Counted from the first letter of the stretch, positions 15,041 to 25,144 are shown. The stretch: 35,257 bases of DNA from Bacteroidales bacterium (GCA_015060405.1 SUYN01000021.1:1-35257), one strand, 5' to 3'. Notes: generated from the sequence alone by a model not told the origin. Program-made: numbers and translations.

Positions 15041-16054
15041 ATGACGGAAAATCTTGAAAGCTGTGGTTTCCCGGACGGGAAAAGATACAATTCCTTTGTC
15101 GGCTATTTCAAAAGGAAATATGGAGAGCGTCTGCAGAAGATAGTGCTGGACGCCGGCTTCACCTGTCCCAACCGCGACGGGAAAGTGGGAAGGGGAGGGT
15201 GCACCTATTGCGACAATGCCGCCTTCCACCCTGCCTACAGCACGGCAGGAAAAAGTCTTCACACCCAGATGGATGAAGGGATTGAGTTCCATAAGGTCCG
15301 TTACCGTACCACCGAGCATTATCTCGGCTATTTCCAGTCGTTTTCAAACACTTATGCACCGCTGGAAAGGCTCATGCAGCTTTATGAGGAGGCACTTCGG
15401 CACCCGCAGGTGGTGGGCATCGTCATCGGTACGAGGCCGGACTGTGTCGACCCGCAGAAGCTGGACTATCTGGCGGAACTCTCCAGAGGCAATGTGCTGA
15501 AAGGCTGGAGAAGATCCCTGTCGGATGGCCAGGTGAGGACCGCCCCCATTGTAATCGTTGAATATGGCATCGAATCCTGCAATGACGACACCCTTGTCCG
15601 CATCAACCGCGGGCATGATTTCCAGACCGCCCGCAAGGCCGTGATGATGACGGCGGAGAGAGGGCTGGATGTCGGAGCCCATTTCATACTGGGACTGCCG
15701 GGGGAGACCAGGAAGATGATGCTCGATTCGTGCAGGATGATAAATGAACTGCCGGTACGTTCGGCCAAGTTCCATCAGCTTCAGATAGTCAAAGGGACAA
15801 GGATGGAAAAGGAATATGCGGAATCTCCTCAGGATTTCGAGAGATTCACCCTGGATGAGTATCTGGATTTCTTTGTCGACATGCTGGAGCGTCTCCGGCC
15901 GGACCTGTTCATCGAACGGTTTGTCGGTGAGGTGCCTCCGCGCTTTGTCAATGAGACCCCGTGGGGGCTCATCCGCAATGTCGAGCTCCTGCGCCTGCTG
16001 GAAAAGCGGCTTGAGGAACGGCAGACATGGCAGGGACGGCTGCTTTCTCTTTGA
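15041..16054 (+). CDS. YhcC-type radical SAM protein (TIGR01212-like)
   Basis: Radical SAM proteins bind a 4Fe-4S cluster and cleave SAM. In this 337-residue protein the cluster Cys are Cys42, Cys54 and Cys57 (TCPNRDGKVGRGGCTYC), with the wide first spacing that marks the YhcC/TIGR01212 group. Conserved stretches include FQSFSNTYAP, VIGTRPDCV, EYGIES, HFILGLPGE and LQIVKGT. YhcC relatives are linked to tRNA or elongator-type chemistry only loosely; the precise reaction is unknown. The gene starts 7 nt after the nitroreductase remnant and probably uses its promoter. Confidence 0.92.
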   Translation: MTENLESCGFPDGKRYNSFVGYFKRKYGERLQKIVLDAGFTCPNRDGKVGRGGCTYCDNAAFHPAYSTAGKSLHTQMDEGIEFHKVRYRTTEHYLGYFQSFSNTYAPLERLMQLYEEALRHPQVVGIVIGTRPDCVDPQKLDYLAELSRGNVLKGWRRSLSDGQVRTAPIVIVEYGIESCNDDTLVRINRGHDFQTARKAVMMTAERGLDVGAHFILGLPGETRKMMLDSCRMINELPVRSAKFHQLQIVKGTRMEKEYAESPQDFERFTLDEYLDFFVDMLERLRPDLFIERFVGEVPPRFVNETPWGLIRNVELLRLLEKRLEERQTWQGRLLSL

Positions 16055-16077
16055 CGGACACATTGAAAAACCGCTAA

Positions 16078-17601
<1,524 letters not shown>

Positions 17602-17608
17602 CAGGTGT

Positions 17609-18469
17609 ATGAGGCGCATTGTTCTCATATTCATCATAGGGATCGTCTTGCCGGCATTTTCGTCGTGCAGGGCGATTTCCTCCTTTTTAAGTAAAGATGA
17701 GGCTGTGGCTGAAGTAGGAACTGCCCGTCTGTACAGGAGTGATCTTAACATGGTGATTCCCAAGGGAATACCCTATGATGACAGCGTGCGTCTTGCAAAG
17801 GGCTACATAAACACCTGGGCACTTGACCAGGTCTTCCTGTCCATAGCGGAGCAGCAGCTTTCAAAGTCAGAGAAGGATGTGACCAAGGAGCTCGAGGACT
17901 ACAGGACCTCGCTTCTGAAGTACCGCTATGAACAGCTCTATGTCAACGAACGTCTCGACACCGCAGTGTCAGATGACAAGGTGGAGGAGTACTACAACAT
18001 GCATCAGGACAAGTTCGTTCTGAGGCGTCCGCTGGTCAAGGCCCGTTTCCTGAAGATATCTTCGGAGTCTCCGACGCTGGGCCAGCTGAAGAAGAAGATG
18101 TCGTCGGAAGAGGTGAATGACCTTTTTGAAGCAGACAGCCTGGCATATTCATCTGCATTGAAGTTTGAGATCTGGCAGAACAACTGGGTTGACATAGCCT
18201 TGGTTGCCAGTGAGTTAGGAATGGACTATACTTCTGTTCTGGCATCGATGAGAGGCCATTGGGTGGAAAGGACGGACACAACAGGCATAGTGAGCATCGC
18301 GTATATTCCGGAAATGATAACCGAAGGTCACACCGCCCCGATGGAGCATGTGATTCCATCGATCAAGGACATGATAATAAGTGCCAGAAAGCAGCAGCTT
18401 GTCTCCACTTTGGAACGGGATTTGCTGAATGAGGCGCGCGAAAACGGACAATTTGTAATTTTAAAATAA
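17609..18469 (+). CDS. PpiC/SurA-related periplasmic lipoprotein
   Basis: This 286-residue protein begins with a lipoprotein signal (MRRIVLIFIIGIVLPAFSSC, lipidated Cys20). A SurA-N-like helical region follows (EVGTARLYRSDLN..., then LSKSEKDVTKELEDYRTSLLKYRYEQLY). A parvulin domain is not obvious, so it is probably a chaperone-like relative lacking isomerase activity. It is placed between guaB (7 nt) and the SurA-like gene (1 nt). An open frame extends upstream to 17576 inside guaB but lacks the signal start, so I use 17609. Its likely role is outer-membrane protein folding with its neighbour. Confidence 0.85.
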   Translation: MRRIVLIFIIGIVLPAFSSCRAISSFLSKDEAVAEVGTARLYRSDLNMVIPKGIPYDDSVRLAKGYINTWALDQVFLSIAEQQLSKSEKDVTKELEDYRTSLLKYRYEQLYVNERLDTAVSDDKVEEYYNMHQDKFVLRRPLVKARFLKISSESPTLGQLKKKMSSEEVNDLFEADSLAYSSALKFEIWQNNWVDIALVASELGMDYTSVLASMRGHWVERTDTTGIVSIAYIPEMITEGHTAPMEHVIPSIKDMIISARKQQLVSTLERDLLNEARENGQFVILK

Positions 18470-18470
18470 T

Positions 18471-19853
18471 ATGACGCTAACCCGCATACATAGGTTTATG
18501 GCGGCTGCTGTGGCATTGTGTGCCGCAGCATTTTCCGCATCTGCACAGAAATATAACAACGGCTTGATCGACAAGACTATAGCTGTAGTCGGCAATGAGT
18601 ACATCATGCTTTCTGAACTTGAAGAGGAGATGAAGGCTCAGGGGTTCGGCTACATGTCGGACAAGACGGGCAGATGCGGGCTCCTTGAAAACATGATGAC
18701 CACCAAGCTCTTCCTCATGCAGGCAAGGGTGGACTCTCTCGAGGTGAACAAGGACATGGTGGAGAGCAATCTCGACGACTATATGGCTAACATACTCACA
18801 TATTACGGCGGCGAGGAAGGAGTCGAGAAGCAGTACGGCAAGCCAATATACAAGCTTCGCCAGGAGCTCCGTGCGGACCTGCAGGACAAGACCCTTGCAG
18901 AACAGATGCAGCAGGAGATAGCAAGGAAGATTCCTGACCTTACTCCTTATGATGTGCAGAAGTACGTTGATGCCACAGACCCTGAAGATCTGCCGCTTGT
19001 GCCTGTAATGTACCAACTCAGCCAGATATGCATATATCCGGACAGAGAGGCTGCAAACATTGCGGTGAAGGAGCGTCTTCTGGCCATCCGTGAGCGTATC
19101 ATCAACGGTGAGAAGTTCTCGACATTGGCACGTATATATTCCCAGGACCCGGGCAGTGCAAGAAAGGGAGGAGAGCTCGGAATGGCATCCAAGGATATCT
19201 TCTGGCCTGCATTCTCGGATGCGGCCATGTCCCTGAAGCCTGGCGTCGTCTCGCAGATCGTCGAGACTCCGGACGGATTCCACATCATCGAGGTGCTTGA
19301 GAAGAAGGGAAATATGTTCAATGCACGCCACATCCTTCTCAAGCCGGAATACACTACCGAGGACATGGAGAAGGGCTTCAAGGTTCTTGACAGTCTCAAG
19401 ACCGAGCTTGCAAACGAAGCCGTGACCTTCGAGCTTGCGGCTCGTTTCTATTCGGAGGATCCGGCGACAAGAACCAACGGAGGCCAGATGGCCGACCCTT
19501 CCTCAGGCTCGTCCTATTTCGAGATAGACCAGCTCAAGCCACAGGATTATGCGGCCATCAAGGATCTCAAGGAAGGTGAGATCTCCCAGCCGTTCTCATC
19601 GCTCGACAATGAGGGAAGAAACGGAAACACCGTCTACAAGATCATAAGAGTCGACAAGATCATCCCTTCACACCCGGCGTCATTCTCCAAGGACTACACG
19701 CTTCTTCTCGGCTATGCCAGGAACGAGCTTCAGATGAAGGCCATCAATGACTTCATAGACTCGAAGATCAAGTCTACATACATCATAATCGACCCTCTCT
19801 TCAAGGACTGCGCGTTCGAGCGTGACGGATGGGAGGAGAAGTTCCGCAAATAA
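18471..19853 (+). CDS. SurA-like periplasmic peptidyl-prolyl isomerase with two parvulin domains
   Basis: The 460-residue protein has a signal peptide (to about residue 25, ASAQ). The SurA N-terminal module (LIDKTIAVVGNEYIMLSELEEE) and a helical region follow. Two PpiC/parvulin domains lie at about 175-283 and 288-395. The first carries FSTLARIYSQDPGSARKGGELG, the classic parvulin pattern. The second has a similar but looser SEDPATRTNGGQM. SurA escorts unfolded outer-membrane proteins to the assembly machinery. The start codon is 1 nt after the previous stop, and the OstA-like gene follows after 22 nt. Confidence 0.93.
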   Translation: MTLTRIHRFMAAAVALCAAAFSASAQKYNNGLIDKTIAVVGNEYIMLSELEEEMKAQGFGYMSDKTGRCGLLENMMTTKLFLMQARVDSLEVNKDMVESNLDDYMANILTYYGGEEGVEKQYGKPIYKLRQELRADLQDKTLAEQMQQEIARKIPDLTPYDVQKYVDATDPEDLPLVPVMYQLSQICIYPDREAANIAVKERLLAIRERIINGEKFSTLARIYSQDPGSARKGGELGMASKDIFWPAFSDAAMSLKPGVVSQIVETPDGFHIIEVLEKKGNMFNARHILLKPEYTTEDMEKGFKVLDSLKTELANEAVTFELAARFYSEDPATRTNGGQMADPSSGSSYFEIDQLKPQDYAAIKDLKEGEISQPFSSLDNEGRNGNTVYKIIRVDKIIPSHPASFSKDYTLLLGYARNELQMKAINDFIDSKIKSTYIIIDPLFKDCAFERDGWEEKFRK

Positions 19854-19875
19854 GATCTTTCCCGACCGTCAGCCT

Positions 19876-22566
19876 ATGTCTTTTCTGAGGAAACTATTAC
19901 TTTCGGCAGTTGCCCTGACCGCCTGCCTCTGTCTTGCTGCCCAGGACAGGAACAGCGGGGAGAAGGACAGCCTCGTGGTGCTTCTCAGCTCCAAGTCTGC
20001 ACAGATGGTGGACATAGAGGGCGCACGCTACAGGAAGGTCGTGGGCCCTGCGCGTTTCCTGCACAACAACACCTACCTCATCTGCGACACGGCACTATGG
20101 AATGTCGAGACCAGGATCATCGACGCCTGGGGTAATGTCAGTGTGCTTCAGGAAGAGACGGTGCTGACCAGCGAGAACCTCAAGTATCTCATAGACGAGG
20201 ATCTCGTCCAGTTCCGAGGCTCTGTCGTTCAGCTCACCGACAAGGATCACAACACATTGAGGACCAGACATCTGGACTACAACACCAAGGACTCGGTGGC
20301 TGTGTTCATGAATGGAGGTGCAATGCGCGACAAGGACGGCCAGATCATAGAGAGCCGCACAGGTACATACGATTCCAAGGTCAAGACGTTTACATTCAAT
20401 AATGATGTGAACATGTTTACGGATTCAGTCTTCGTCAAGACCAGGGAACTGGTGTATGAGTCGGACCTTGACCTTGCCACTTTCGGAAAGGCGACCGATG
20501 TATGGAAGGATGACAACATGCTTTCTTCAGACAAGGGCTGGTATGACAGGGGACGTGAACTCTTCTTCTTCTCTGATAATGTCCATGTGATGTCGGAGGA
20601 TCAGGAAGGATGGTGTGACAGCCTCTTCTTCCACAGGATGACTTCGGATGTCGAAATGCTTGGAAACACCCAGATCACAGACACTACACGCAATGTGTTC
20701 TCATTGGCGGGAAGAGTAGAGTATATTGATTCGCTTTCCAAGGTGACCCTCACCCGCAAGCCGGCAGTGATCTCCCAGACCGAGGAGCAGGACGGTTCCA
20801 TAGACACCGTCTATCTTGGTGCAGACAAGCTGGTATATTACACCCGGATGATGTTCGAGATCGACGAATCCGTAAAGAAGGATGCAGAAAAGAGGCTGAA
20901 GTCTCTTGAAGTGGACCCTGTGGGTGAATTCCGCAAGAAGGCAGCCGAAGCGGCAGCAAAGGCGGCGGAAGAAGCGGCGAAGAACGATCCCAATTATCGT
21001 CCCAAGGCTCAGAGACCTAAGGGTAATGCGGCACCTCCTGATTCTGTTGCAAGACCTCAGAGGTCAGTCAGACCAGACATACCTCCTATGACAGGTTCCC
21101 TTTCAAGGGCGGGGTCCGTACCTCAGGACGGTTCTCTTGCAGTGGCAGATACACTTGCATCTCCTGATGCCATGGTTGCACGGGATTCCCTCGCCGTGTC
21201 GGATTCTCTTGCCGTTTCCGATTCCCTCGCAGTGGCTGACAGCCTGGACATGGTCCCGAAGGATTCCACCAGGATGGGCTTCCTGCAGGCTGTGGGAAAG
21301 GTGAAGATCTACAAGAAGGACATCCAGGTGGCCTGTGACTCTCTTCTTTATTGTGACCTTGACTCTCTGGCCCGTCTTTACAAGGAACCGCTCATATGGC
21401 AGGAGATAACCCGGCAGTATTCGGCTGACAGCGTGACACTTGTCCTGAGGAACGGCAAGATGCAGAAGGCGAGCCTGATGTCAAATGCCTTCATCCTGAT
21501 AAAGGAAGACGAGAAGAGCTACGATCAGATCAAAGGAGCTGAAATGCTGGCCTTCTTCGGTGATAATGGAGAACTTGTCCGTTTTGATGTGCTTGGAGGC
21601 GCTTCAGCCTTGTTCTATCTTGAAGAGAACGGAGTGCTTGCAACAGTCAACAAACCGGAGTCGAAGATGCTTTCTGCAGTCCTTAAGGACGGCGAGATTC
21701 AGAGGATATATTATTTTGAACAGGCAAAGAACGACGGCTATCCTGTAGTCCAGCTTTCTGCTGAGGAAAAGCAGCTTAAGGGATTCAACTGGCTGCCTGA
21801 CAGACGTCCGGCGGACAGGAACGCAGTGACTCCGCTGTCCCTGCGGCCGAGTGAAAGGCTGAAATATGCAGCTCACCCTCGCGCTCAATACAGGCAGACA
21901 GACATATACTTCCCTGGATATATGAATGATGTATATCGTCAGATAGAAGTGCGCGACTCTCTCCGAAGAGTCCGTGAATGGGAAAGGCGTGTCGCAGAGC
22001 AGGAAGCTGAAGAAAAGGCAAGGCTTGACAGCCTTGCTGCTGCAGACTCCCTTGCGGGTCTCACCTCTGCGGCAGATTCTTTATTTACAGGTCCTGACGG
22101 ACCGGAGGTTTCGGATTCCCTTTCTGTAAGTCGTGACTCGTTGTCGGTGAGCCGGGACTCCCTTATGGTATCACGTGACTCGCTTGCTGTGGCCGATTCG
22201 CTTGCAGCTGCCGGTTCTGTAGTTATGACAGAACCGACAAAAGAAGAGCTTAAGGCTGCCGCGAAGGCTGAAAAGGCAAGGATAAGGGCAGAGAAGAAGG
22301 CTGCACGTGAGGCAAGACGTGAGGCAAGAAAGGCCGCCAAGGAAGCCCGGTGGGCAGAACTGGACAAGAGGGATGCCGAAAAGGCAGCCGCTAAGGAGGC
22401 CAAGCTGAAGGCCAAGGAGCGTGAGCGCAAGCGCAAGGCTCTCGAAGACGCAGCCCGCCAGGCCGAAAAAGACGCCCAGACCCTCGAAAAATACAGAAAA
22501 AAATTCGAAGAGCAGAAAGCCAACGAAGCCGCCAAGGCAGCCAGCAGCAAATCTGCGAAAAAATAA
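19876..22566 (+). CDS. OstA-like (LptA/OstA domain) envelope protein with DSL repeats and a basic C-terminal coil
   Basis: The 896-residue protein has a signal peptide (MSFLRKLLLSAVALTACLCLAAQ). OstA/LptA-type beta repeats follow over about 30-330 (VSVLQEETVLTSENLKYL, then VFMNGGAMRDKDGQIIESRTG), of the kind that carries LPS across the periplasm. No LptD-type C-terminal beta barrel is evident. Two low-complexity tracts consist of SDSL/RDSL units (about 435-465 and 725-770). The last 140 residues are an Ala/Lys/Arg/Glu-rich coiled coil. Two tracts of very similar short repeats suggest recent slippage. The start at 19876 gives the signal peptide directly; the frame open to 19822 overlaps the SurA-like gene. 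It belongs to the guaB-SurA operon. Confidence 0.88.
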   Translation: MSFLRKLLLSAVALTACLCLAAQDRNSGEKDSLVVLLSSKSAQMVDIEGARYRKVVGPARFLHNNTYLICDTALWNVETRIIDAWGNVSVLQEETVLTSENLKYLIDEDLVQFRGSVVQLTDKDHNTLRTRHLDYNTKDSVAVFMNGGAMRDKDGQIIESRTGTYDSKVKTFTFNNDVNMFTDSVFVKTRELVYESDLDLATFGKATDVWKDDNMLSSDKGWYDRGRELFFFSDNVHVMSEDQEGWCDSLFFHRMTSDVEMLGNTQITDTTRNVFSLAGRVEYIDSLSKVTLTRKPAVISQTEEQDGSIDTVYLGADKLVYYTRMMFEIDESVKKDAEKRLKSLEVDPVGEFRKKAAEAAAKAAEEAAKNDPNYRPKAQRPKGNAAPPDSVARPQRSVRPDIPPMTGSLSRAGSVPQDGSLAVADTLASPDAMVARDSLAVSDSLAVSDSLAVADSLDMVPKDSTRMGFLQAVGKVKIYKKDIQVACDSLLYCDLDSLARLYKEPLIWQEITRQYSADSVTLVLRNGKMQKASLMSNAFILIKEDEKSYDQIKGAEMLAFFGDNGELVRFDVLGGASALFYLEENGVLATVNKPESKMLSAVLKDGEIQRIYYFEQAKNDGYPVVQLSAEEKQLKGFNWLPDRRPADRNAVTPLSLRPSERLKYAAHPRAQYRQTDIYFPGYMNDVYRQIEVRDSLRRVREWERRVAEQEAEEKARLDSLAAADSLAGLTSAADSLFTGPDGPEVSDSLSVSRDSLSVSRDSLMVSRDSLAVADSLAAAGSVVMTEPTKEELKAAAKAEKARIRAEKKAAREARREARKAAKEARWAELDKRDAEKAAAKEAKLKAKERERKRKALEDAARQAEKDAQTLEKYRKKFEEQKANEAAKAASSKSAKK

Positions 22567-22570
22567 AACA

Positions 22571-22606
22571 AACATCCACGAAGTACATAGGCACTTCGTG
22601 GATGTT
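22571..22606 (+). terminator. Terminator after the OstA-like gene
   Basis: AACATCCACGAAGT (22571-22584) pairs perfectly with ACTTCGTGGATGTT (22593-22606), followed by TT. It begins 4 nt after the stop. A near copy lies at 27631-27667. Confidence 0.8.
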
Positions 22607-22610
22607 TTGG

Positions 22611-22680
22611 TAAGGAAGGCAGAAAGGATGGCAAAAAGCCGTGTTTTAAACTTGTTATCATAAGAAATCTGCCTTCCTTA
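22611..22680. repeat. 70-bp palindrome with perfect 13-bp ends
   Basis: TAAGGAAGGCAGA (22611-22623) and TCTGCCTTCCTTA (22668-22680) are perfect inverted copies 44 nt apart. The interior is not structured. No target-site duplication is visible. It could be a small mobile palindrome or a second 3'-end stem for either flanking transcript. Confidence 0.5.
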
Positions 22681-22689
22681 TGTCGTATA

Positions 22690-22878
22690 ATATAAAAGAG
22701 GTGCAGTCCGGCCCACACCTCTCTAAGCTTACCACGGCTCGATTGATAGATATGTCGTCCTGCACCAAAGGCACAAGACCACCTATCGCCCTATCAATCA
22801 TTCGTTTGTGGTAATTTAGAGAGGTGACGATAGGGGTAAAATATGTCTATTATATTGTTGGTATAAAACTCAACTTAC
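22690..22878 (-). ncRNA. Candidate structured small RNA (6S-like rod), new
   Basis: On the minus strand a rod folds in three stacked stems. Stem 1 pairs 22808-22826 with 22716-22735 (CACCTCTCTAA/TTAGAGAGGTG, then TTACCAC/GTGGTAA). Stem 2 is GATTGATAG/CTATCAATC (22791-22799 with 22741-22749). Stem 3 is a 10-bp GUCUUGUGCC/GGUGCAGGAC hairpin with a UUU loop (22779-22757). Stem 3 has three G-U pairs that would be A-C mismatches on the other strand, so the RNA should be made from the minus strand. CCTATCG/CGATAGG may add a pseudoknot. A -7 box lies just upstream and a terminator at the end. A long bulged rod recalls 6S RNA, which is an inference. The 5' end is predicted, not seen. Confidence 0.6.
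22691..22722 (-). terminator. Terminator of the candidate small RNA
   Basis: On the minus strand AGAGGTG (22722-22716) pairs with CACCTCT (22703-22697) and is followed by TTT-A-T (22696-22692). Its 5' arm is shared with stem 1 of the RNA, so the two structures compete. Confidence 0.6.
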
Positions 22879-22881
22879 TGA

Positions 22882-22912
22882 TTGCAAAGTTAATCAATTT
22901 TCTGTATCTTAG
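22882..22912 (+). promoter_or_regulatory. Promoter of the TPR/HTH-like regulator
   Basis: TTGC (22882-22885), 19 nt, then TATCTTAG (22905-22912, one mismatch to TAnnTTTG). The predicted start near 22919 favours the ATG at 22933 over that at 22921. Confidence 0.55.
22885..22892 (-). promoter_or_regulatory. -7 box of the candidate small RNA
   Basis: The minus strand reads TAACTTTG (TAnnTTTG). The predicted start is near 22878. The -33 region is not convincing. The box overlaps the -33 element of the divergent regulator promoter. Confidence 0.55.
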
Positions 22913-22932
22913 TACATATAATGTTCTATACT

Positions 22933-24588
22933 ATGAATAAAGTGTTTTGTAGAATCGTATTTCTTTTTTGTGGGCTCGTTTCCCTGATTTCGTGTGGGGT
23001 GTCAGAAGTCAGAGATATGCTGAATGATGTGGAATCGTATATAATGGAGCGCCCAGACAGCGCTTTGGCAGTGCTGGATTCTATGGATCGTGCCATTCTT
23101 ACTACAGACCGTCTGAAGGCCCATCATTCTCTTTTGCTCGCGATGGCTCTGGATAAGAACTATATAGATGTGAGTGATGACTCTCTGACAAGAGTGGCAC
23201 TTGACTACTATTCCCGTAAAGGTCCTGCGAAATATAAAGCACGTTCACAGTATTATCTGGCACTGTCATATTATTATTCAGGCAACTTGAATAAGGCCAT
23301 TCTGGAAACAACGAAAGCTGAGACTCTGGCTGATGAGAGTGACAGCCTGTATTTAGGCTTCGCTAAAGTTCTTCAGGCCGATATCTATGCAAAGACGCAT
23401 AATGATGTAGAAGAGCTCAAAGCATTGAAGGACGCTGTAGATATATATAAAGCAATCAATTCAGATTATTACTTGGTGATTGCGGAGTTACGATTAGCTC
23501 AAGCCTTATTGAATCAAAATAGTTATTTAGAAGGAGAATCGATTTTACAAAGATTGATTTATGCTGATCAGATCAATGAAAATATAAGACTATCTTCCAT
23601 CGTGACTTATGCTTTTCTGAAAGTTACTCAAAATAATCCAGATTATACAATGGCCTCAGAGCTCTATAATGAGATTTGTAGTCAATATGATGGGCGCTTT
23701 ATGAAGACCCAGGATTATTGGGCTTACGCTTATGCTTTAGGGCAGATTGGCAGATATGAGGAATCAGAATCTATTATTTCTCAGTTGTCTCAAATAGATT
23801 CTTCAGCCACTGCATTCTATTGGCTTTATAGAATAGAGAAAGGATATGGAAATTATTGCGAGGCGTTGACGAAACTTGAGAATTCAGTAACTCAGAATAA
23901 TATTGAAGTTACAGACGCCTTGAAACAGTCATTAGCTCGTACCCAAAGAGAATATTACGAGTCCCAATACCGTGAAGCCTCATTGCAGGTCAGGGTAAAG
24001 AATCAGATGATAATCCTTACTGTGTCTTTGGCAGCAGTTCTTCTATTGCTGATTCTGTATTTTGTTCATAGGCGAATCACAAGTCAGCAAGCTGAAAAGG
24101 AAAAACTGATGGTCTATGTTGACGAAATCAAGCGCCAGCTTGTTCAGGCCAAAGAGGAGAATTATCCTTTACTGAAGAAACGCTTCATAGATCTGTATAA
24201 ATCTCGTTTCGATACAATCGGAATGTTGTGTGACCAGTACCTCCAGAACAAGGATAGGTCAGATGTCGAGAAGGTGATGTATCAGAAGATGCTTCTGATG
24301 ATAGAGGAAATCCGTAACGACAAGGTCAGAAAAGTAAAGTTTGAATCTTTGCTAAATTCAGAATTGGACGGAATCATCCAGAACTTCCGCACAGAAATGC
24401 CGAAATCAAAAGAATGGGAAGTAACGATGTTCAGCTATCTGGTAGCAGGTTTCGACGCAACGACTATTTCCAGACTGATGGATATGCCTTTAAATAATGT
24501 CTATGCCTACAAAAGACGCCTCAAACTCAAGATCGAGGAGAAAAACCCCGAACATTCCTCTCAATTCCTCGAAATGATAACCCACTGA
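22933..24588 (+). CDS. Membrane-tethered TPR regulator with C-terminal HTH-like region
   Basis: This 551-residue protein has a lipoprotein-like signal (MNKVFCRIVFLFCGLVSLISC, Cys21). TPR-like helical repeats run from about 30 to 340, a transmembrane segment lies at about 359-379, and a coiled-coil stalk follows. The C-terminal region (about 505-535, GFDATTISRLMDMPLNNVYAYKRRLK) looks like a helix-turn-helix with a basic recognition helix. The topology suggests outside sensing by TPRs and an inside DNA- or protein-binding head. The same architecture occurs at 28547-29998. This type is common in Bacteroidales, with targets mostly unknown. The gene has its own promoter and terminator and may control the neighbouring secreted-protein genes. 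Confidence 0.85.
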   Translation: MNKVFCRIVFLFCGLVSLISCGVSEVRDMLNDVESYIMERPDSALAVLDSMDRAILTTDRLKAHHSLLLAMALDKNYIDVSDDSLTRVALDYYSRKGPAKYKARSQYYLALSYYYSGNLNKAILETTKAETLADESDSLYLGFAKVLQADIYAKTHNDVEELKALKDAVDIYKAINSDYYLVIAELRLAQALLNQNSYLEGESILQRLIYADQINENIRLSSIVTYAFLKVTQNNPDYTMASELYNEICSQYDGRFMKTQDYWAYAYALGQIGRYEESESIISQLSQIDSSATAFYWLYRIEKGYGNYCEALTKLENSVTQNNIEVTDALKQSLARTQREYYESQYREASLQVRVKNQMIILTVSLAAVLLLLILYFVHRRITSQQAEKEKLMVYVDEIKRQLVQAKEENYPLLKKRFIDLYKSRFDTIGMLCDQYLQNKDRSDVEKVMYQKMLLMIEEIRNDKVRKVKFESLLNSELDGIIQNFRTEMPKSKEWEVTMFSYLVAGFDATTISRLMDMPLNNVYAYKRRLKLKIEEKNPEHSSQFLEMITH

Positions 24589-24603
24589 TACATACCGATT
24601 TAT

Positions 24604-24638
24604 AAAAAGTGTAAGATTTAATTTTCTTACACTTTTTT
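24604..24638 (+). terminator. Terminator after the TPR/HTH-like regulator
   Basis: AAAAAGTGTAAG (24604-24615) pairs with CTTACACTTTTTT (24626-24638). The A and T tracts on both sides make it potentially bidirectional. Confidence 0.8.
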
Positions 24639-24732
24639 ATTTACCTGATTATCAGCATGATACAATAATACTTTCGGTGATTTTGTAAGTTTTTAACACT
24701 CCAGAAATTAGCCTAAAGCAGAGAAACCCCCA

Positions 24733-24740
24733 TACCTTTA
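24733..24740 (+). promoter_or_regulatory. Possible weak -7 box of the DUF3244-like unit
   Basis: TACCTTTA differs from TAnnTTTG at the last base and lies 23 nt before the ATG at 24764. No good -33 is visible, suggesting activator dependence or a different sigma factor. Confidence 0.35.
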
Positions 24741-24763
24741 TGGCGTTTTAAACTTATATTATC

Positions 24764-25144
24764 ATGAGAAAATTTCTATTATTGATGGCCGTGCTGCTGC
24801 CTCTGTCATTGTTCGGGAAGAATGATGATAATGAAAATGCAGTAATGAAAATCCCGTTGAAATTTGGGCAGGGTATAAAAAACAATCGCAGTATTATCGT
24901 AGAGCAGATAGAGGCTTATTATTATGGTCTGATGAACACAATTGTTACCAACGTAGCCGACTGTGATGGACGTGTATCGCTTGCCATATTCAATTGCTCT
25001 ACCGGTGAAGTGTGGCATGACACTATTGATTGCGCAGTCCAGCAACAGATTATTACTCAACTCTCCGGAACTCCCGGAGTGTATGAGGTCGTCTATACGA
25101 CAGCCTCTGGTGATACTTATCGTGGATTATTTGAGATCAAGTAA
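24764..25144 (+). CDS. Small secreted DUF3244-like protein
   Basis: This 126-residue protein has a signal peptide (MRKFLLLMAVLLPLSLFGK). A short beta-sandwich-like domain follows: IEAYYYGLMNTIVTNVADCDGR, then VSLAIFNCSTGEVWHDTI, ending SGTPGVYEVVYTTASGDTYRGLFEI. The closing pattern is typical of the DUF3244 family of Bacteroidales, which is Ig-like and of unknown role. Two Cys (in ADCDG and FNCST) could form a disulphide. It follows a TPR/HTH-like regulator and precedes the metzincin-like lipoprotein by 19 nt, so the two are probably co-transcribed. Confidence 0.8.
   Translation: MRKFLLLMAVLLPLSLFGKNDDNENAVMKIPLKFGQGIKNNRSIIVEQIEAYYYGLMNTIVTNVADCDGRVSLAIFNCSTGEVWHDTIDCAVQQQIITQLSGTPGVYEVVYTTASGDTYRGLFEIK

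Noticed and set aside
18477..19331. Long open frame opposite the SurA-like gene (284 codons)
   Set aside because: Shadow of the real gene: no family, signal or promoter, and the sense gene has clear domains.
21939..22718. Minus-strand frame over the OstA C-terminus (Ser/Ala/Leu-rich, 259 codons)
   Set aside because: It is the complement of the Lys/Ala/Glu-rich coil, which always leaves the opposite strand open. No gene features.
22716..22826. Invertible promoter flanked by 19-20 bp inverted repeats
   Set aside because: The inverted arms continue into nested inner stems and no TAnnTTTG box lies between them. G-U pairing points to an RNA fold rather than a recombination site.
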